Below, piece by piece: positions 59,240 to 64,000 of a DNA stretch of 64,000 nucleotides (the first letter of the stretch is position 1; every line of letters begins with the position of its first letter). The DNA comes from Lucifuga dentata. Taxonomy: Eukaryota > Chordata > Actinopteri > Ophidiiformes > Bythitidae. The translations under genes and the position numbers were made by a program. The stretch is from assembly GCA_014773175.1 (NCBI GenBank), contig VXCM01003402.1, positions 1 to 64,000 on the forward strand. Direction: 5' to 3'. Below the pieces are notes generated by a model. The model ran no database searches. It had not been told where the DNA came from and was given only the letters and a program-made list of their open reading frames with translations.

Positions 59240-62159
59240 CCGCGTCGTGAGTGAAGGGTTAAGGGATGTACATTATAATTAGATTTTTAAATAAAAATTC
59301 AAGAAAGAAGCTTTGTAGTCATTAAAACTTGAAATTATACGAGTGAGATGTAAAAAGTTATTAAATGCAATGAAATTTTGGTTGGACGTTAAATTGGGCT
59401 GAAATGGCTATGTAGTTGAATTAAAGGAGGACTCCATAGATTTAACACACCAAATTGATTTTATTTGTCATGGAAATCTTTTTTCAGAATGTAAAAACAA
59501 CTGTGTAAAGGCTTTTGTGGCTGTAAACAGCCCTGAGCAAAGTTAGGGAAACTGACATCTGTGGTGGTGCTTTAAGTTAACAAGTTTGACAATTAAAACC
59601 AATCCTAGAACATTTTAATAAATTCAATCCTGTCAACTTGTCATCTTAGGCAAAACACAAAGTAAGCTGTGATGTCATTAGGATCCATTTCCCAGACTTT
59701 GCACAGCACCCTCTGCAACCAGAAAAGCCTTTCAAAAGTTTTTTCACATACTAAATTGTACTCTCCATTATGGAAGTGTAGTATTTTAATCTACAGCAAA
59801 TATTCTATTCATTCACTATCAGGTTTTTGAGGATAGGTTCTGGTATATTAGAAATGCCTAACTTCAACTTGATTGTTGCTTGAATTAGTGGATTAAACTA
59901 ATTAGCAGTCAATGTTGATGCAATCAACATCAGCCTTAAAAACAGAAAACAGAAAATAGAAAAGAGAAATAAAAGTTTTGGATGGACAGTTACACATTAA
60001 GCAAAAGAAATAGAAATAACTGTAATACACATTATTCCAACTGTAACATATTTTTAGCACCTCCTGGGAATTTTTTTTTAGCCTATGGTAGATTTGATGT
60101 TACTTGAAAATGAGAATAAAGAAAAAAAGGTTTGTTTTGAATTGACAAACAGTAACTAATACAGAAAATTACATTCAGATTTTTTACAGTCCTCATACTT
60201 CTGATATAAATGAGTTAGAAAATGGAAAAAGGTCAAACTTCCAGTGGCTTTGCTGGACAAGATTGCAGAGCTTTTATTTATTTATTTTTAAATAACATTA
60301 CATCTGAATTTGTTCTGATGCTAAAAATGATGCTATATTTTACAGATTAAAAATTTATCTCCATCTGATCACTTAAATTATAGATTTCATTGATAAAATG
60401 ATCCTATAAACATCCTGTTAGGATTTGAGGCCAATTTTCTTTGAAAAAAAAATTGGTAAAATCTATTCTGATCTAATAGCAGCTGAGTCATTACCTAAGT
60501 CTAATAATTATTTAGCCAAAGAGATTTAAACTAATTATCAGGGATGAAAAACAAACCTCCGCTGCAGAAATAATAAGCATCATTAGTGCTGATAATTGCT
60601 AATAATTAAACTAGTCAGACTCAAAGGCTGGTATGGCATTAGAGAGAAAAACAATCTTATGAAGACTCAGAAGGCTGCTGAACTCAACTGTATGTTGTTC
60701 ATGAATTTGAGCGACGTAAAGTTCAGAGGTTACAGGGGACAATTCAGGAAGACAGAAAAATTTGGCAGATTATTTAAGGTGCACATTAGGATCCAAGAAC
60801 TGGAATAAACAGAATTATAGGACCCTATTTGATATTATATGATATTTTACACCAGTATACACTATTTAAGCCCAGAAAAGCATCACAGGATGGTGAACAT
60901 GAGTTTGCCATCTACAATTAATCTAAATCACCATAATGGAGATGTTGAGGACTTTAAATAAATACCTCTCACTGCCATTTGGAGTCTCCACTGTGCTTTA
61001 TGTTTTTGGATATTCATCGCTTTAAAGATGTGCAGATCCACTGCTCACATTTCATATTACAATGTAACTCTGATGTCTTTTTCCCATATATATATATTTT
61101 TTTATTTTATTGACAGAATGGTTGATTTACTGGTTCCAGATCTATGAATTGCTGAAAACAGTAGCCTGAGATCTTGTGGCAGTCCAGTTCAAGATATGGT
61201 TTTATGATGGTCTCAGAGTCCAGATGAAAGACCAGAGGTGACTGAGATTTTGCTGTTAGGGCCCTGAGGCTCCATAATGATCTGCCAGAGAAGATCCACA
61301 TAAGTGTTATTTTTTAAAATCATTTCTTAAAACTGATCTTTAATTAGTTGAAGGCATACCTTGATTTTACATAATGTACCCTCATTATCTATTAATTTTA
61401 ACTAGTTTTTGGGTGTTAACTATTGTTTTATCCTTTGCATTACTTAGTCATTGATTGAAAAAATCCTTAAATGAGGAAAATATACAGAATATTGACATTA
61501 AATTATACTGATAAATATTTGACTTTTTGTACAGGAAATGACCCAGATCTTGATTACTGTAATTAGGCATTTCTAGTAGACAGCATCATATTATTTGTCT
61601 CTGTCAGTGGCATTATGTTTGTATTATTAATACTTCCACAAACATATGCACACTCAGTGGACACAACTAAATACAAGTCAGGTTTAAATTGAATATTTTG
61701 TCTGAACCATAAAGGAATTCAATTCACAATGACATGAAGCAAAAGCATCAAAATAGTATTATTTTCTATTTGGCGAGGCTGAAACAAATAATTGCCTTTT
61801 TAAAAAAATAAATAAATATAATAAAATAAACAAATGACCCCGAGAGTGATTTTCTGTCAGTCAACTCATCGTTTTAGCACCACGTTATGCTATTCTGTAC
61901 CAAAAACTATTATCATTTAACTCACTGAACTACATCTTACAATAGTGAAAACAGTTTAGTCATATTATAAACGTGAATAAGCTTGATTTTGTAAATAAAA
62001 CAAGGTAAATTTTGGTTTTGGTGTGTTAACTGTTCGTAAAAAAAAAAAAAAAAAAAAGATGAAGAACCAAATAGTGATAATGCAGATCGGTAATCCAGCA
62101 ACTGAACCTCGGGTACTTTGTAATTTTAGGTAAGTACACCAGGCATTACTGTTTGAGAA
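59240..62159. other. AT-rich intergenic region, no gene recognised
   Basis: Apart from a dispersed repeat copy at 61451-61676 and short A/T runs, nothing with coding or RNA-gene character was seen. ORFs of 60-70 codons here show no family signature. Confidence 0.4.
61451..61676 (+). repeat. Dispersed direct repeat, copy A
   Basis: About 226 bp, roughly 90% identical to copy B at 63557-63781, same orientation; starts TTGATTGAAAAAATCCTTAA and ends ACACAACTAAATACAA. Confidence 0.8.
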
Positions 62160-62390
62160 GGTAAAAGCGTCAGACAGAGAGCAGAGCGCTGAGGAGTGAT
62201 TAGAGAGGAATCCCGGCGTGTCTGTGGGTGTTCGCGGCTCCCCTCCCCCTGCCGTCCGCTCCGCAGCAGCAGGACGGAGCTCCTTCAGTTTTTGAAGCCG
62301 TGGCATGAATGATCTCATCTGAACCTGATCTCCGCTTTCCCTGCCGTCGATCCTATGACCGAGCCGGGAATAAAATAACACAAACACGAG
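62160..62390 (+). promoter_or_regulatory. GC-rich promoter-like island with candidate non-coding first exon
   Basis: A locally CpG-rich stretch (about 62190-62480) sits in otherwise AT-rich DNA and ends at a strong donor, GAG|gtgagt, at 62390/62391. Clusters of GCTAGC/TTAGC words follow at 62400-62770, as at the other gene starts here. This looks like the 5' end of a plus-strand gene whose coding exons lie beyond 64000. No product can be named. Confidence 0.4.
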
Positions 62391-63365
62391 GTGAGTACGG
62401 CTAGCTAAATAAGCACCGGCGGTAGCCGTTTTAACTAGGCAGCCGGGGAACCGTGTTGTTGTTTTTTGGAACTTAACAGCCCAGCGGCGGTGAAACTCCT
62501 GTTTTTGGCTAGAAAGGAGGAAGGACCGCGGAGGGATGGGTGGGTAGGTAGGAGCTCTAGCTAATTAGCTTACACTTTGCTAGCATTATTTTTGTGGAGT
62601 TAAGATAAATATGTAAAAGCAGGCCGAATGTGGACGGAGGCCAGGCTTTTTATATCTCTATTTTTCCGTTTCAGGGAACATCTTAGCCCGTTTAGCTAGT
62701 GTTAGCACACTAGCGGAAAGTCAGGTCCGTAGCCTACATTAGCTAGCCGGCTAGCTGTTAGCTACTAGCGCAAAATGGCCTCATTGTCGCTTGCTGATGC
62801 TGAAAAGACAAAAGCATGCGGCAGTCACAGCCTGGAGCGCCGAGACACTCCTGTTAGCGGCCGAAACGACTCCAGTTTATCAGCTGATAACACATTTATT
62901 ACGTTGTTAAGTGGGAAACCGGACGGTTCATGTAGTAAAATTGGTAGTTTATTTGTTTTTCTGTTGGGGGAATTGTGAAAGTGCTGGTTTGTGTGAGCAG
63001 TGGGGGATGGGTCATGCTAGCAGCCATTGACGTAAAGCGAAGCAGCGTTTTTGGCTTCAGGCTCCTTTAACACAAATACCTGAAACACAATCACAGCCTT
63101 ATTAACACTAGGAAGTCACAGCTACTGATAAAAAATATGGCACGATTTTTCATTAATATTTCGTCTGTCATAATAAAAGTGGACAAAACCTGCCACAAGT
63201 GCAGATTCTAATTTTAATCAAGTTTACACACCGAGAACAGAGCTGTTATATGTGGATTTTGAGTTAAAAAAGAAAAAAGACCTTTGCATAAAATACTGTG
63301 TTAAACAATGAGTCAACCTTGATTACAGATTTTTTTTCATTGTCTGTCTTGGACAGGTTTGTTTT

Positions 63366-63368
<3 letters not shown>

Positions 63369-63398
<30 letters not shown>
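63369..63398. repeat. (TG)n microsatellite
   Basis: About 15 uninterrupted units. Confidence 0.9.
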
Positions 63399-63556
63399 AT
63401 TTTTGTCACTTTTTTGTGGCAAACTAAAGCTGATTAAAAGTAAAGCTGAAAAATTACTTTTGACTCCAGAAGCTCAGTGATGACAGTCTAATCAGATGCA
63501 TTTATGCACTTTCTGTGGTAGCATATCTGACTGAATCTCAGTATTGTGACAGAAAA

Positions 63557-63781
63557 TTGATTGAAAAAATCCTTAAATGTGGAAAATATACAGAATATTG
63601 ACATTAAATTATACTGGTAAATATTTTACTTTTTGTACAGGAAATGACCCAGATCTTGATTACTGTAATTAGACACCTCTAGCAGACAGCACACCATATT
63701 ATTTGTCTTTGTCAATAGCATTGTGTTTGTGTTAATATTTCCACAAACATATGAACACTCAATGGACACAACTAAATACAA
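63557..63781 (+). repeat. Dispersed direct repeat, copy B
   Basis: Partner of copy A, 2.1 kb away. The pair brackets the GC-rich promoter-like island at 62.2-62.8 kb. Confidence 0.8.
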
Positions 63782-64000
63782 TAGCTATCCAGCATAAGCT
63801 TATAATATTCAAATTTGGTTAAGACTACATAACAAAGTTTGTAGATTCGTCTTTGAATCTGTTTATAGTGTTACTTTATTGAGTTTCAGATGTTCATTTT
63901 ATTTCTATGGCTGCAATTGACATTCTACTCTACAATTATGTTTTTAGTTAATCCATCATTTAGGCGATAAATGTCTAAAATAATGACAAATGCAAGTATG

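Larger units (their letters stand above)
62400..64000. other. Putative intron 1 of an unidentified plus-strand gene
   Basis: It begins after the donor at 62390, is rich in GCTAGC/TTAGC words to about 62770, and then becomes AT-rich with a (TG)n tract and a dispersed repeat copy at 63557-63781. A 67-codon ORF at 62775-62978 opens just after the TAGC cluster but has no recognisable domain. Confidence 0.3.

Noticed and set aside
61107..61301. Possible LINE or gene fragment on the minus strand
   Set aside because: A weak resemblance to LINE C-terminal sequence could not be supported by any clear motif.
62775..62978. 67-codon ORF starting MASLSLADAEK after the TAGC cluster
   Set aside because: No recognisable domain, no splice context needed to stop it, and it lies inside what looks like intron 1; a chance ORF in locally GC-rich DNA is more likely.
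1..64000. Biosynthetic, defence or other novel multi-gene system
   Set aside because: The genes present are unrelated housekeeping genes, each with its own promoter; nothing suggests a functional cluster.

Overview
The window is vertebrate nuclear DNA, almost certainly from a ray-finned (teleost) fish. It has long AT-rich introns with GT-AG splice sites, dense short inverted-repeat DNA transposons, degraded LINE 3' ends of the fish type and dinucleotide microsatellites. No prokaryotic-style operon, CRISPR array, rRNA or tRNA was seen. The draft assembly contains 24 single-base N characters. Nine separate near-perfect 62-76 bp duplicates (unmerged contig ends) and the other 15 lie in low-complexity, mostly homopolymer, runs. 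These Ns break the reading frames of pgrmc2 exon 3 and larp1b exons 11 and 19.

Layout, left to right. (1) 1-6506, minus: pgrmc2, membrane haem/progesterone receptor component, 3 coding exons, 198 aa once the artefact is discounted. (2) 6507-9367: intergenic, no gene seen. (3) 9368-43765, minus: larp1b, La-related RNA-binding protein of the LARP1 family, 19 coding exons, 1088 aa once the two assembly duplications are discounted. (4) 45677-48434, minus: only the last four exons of a phospholipase B1-like GDSL lipase, with nothing recognisable upstream, so probably a truncated remnant. (5) 49503-52277, plus: a complete 6-exon histone-fold protein resembling DRAP1 (NC2 alpha), 150 aa, starting divergently from the lipase remnant. 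(6) 53905-59019, minus: ahsa1, HSP90 co-chaperone, 9 exons, 339 aa, with a heat-shock-element-like site upstream. (7) 59020-64000: no coding gene recognised, but a GC-rich promoter-like island near 62.2-62.8 kb carries a candidate first exon ending in a strong donor at 62390.

The most striking non-genic content is a burst of ten near-identical MITEs of about 585 bp with long terminal inverted repeats and TTAA at the ends. Seven lie in larp1b introns. Three opposite-orientation pairs bracket larp1b exon 16, exons 10-12 and exons 7-8, a layout that could drive circular RNA formation or A-to-I editing. Other elements include a hAT-type element with an exact 8-bp target duplication, several foldback elements, a 60-bp perfect palindrome, a 41-bp minisatellite and a near-consensus CTCF site in the drap1-like gene.

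The genes do not form a pathway. They are ordinary single-copy genes. pgrmc2 and larp1b are also neighbours in human (4q28, from memory), so that part is conserved synteny. I did not find a convincing new biological system; the MITE/exon arrangement and the lipase remnant most deserve follow-up.
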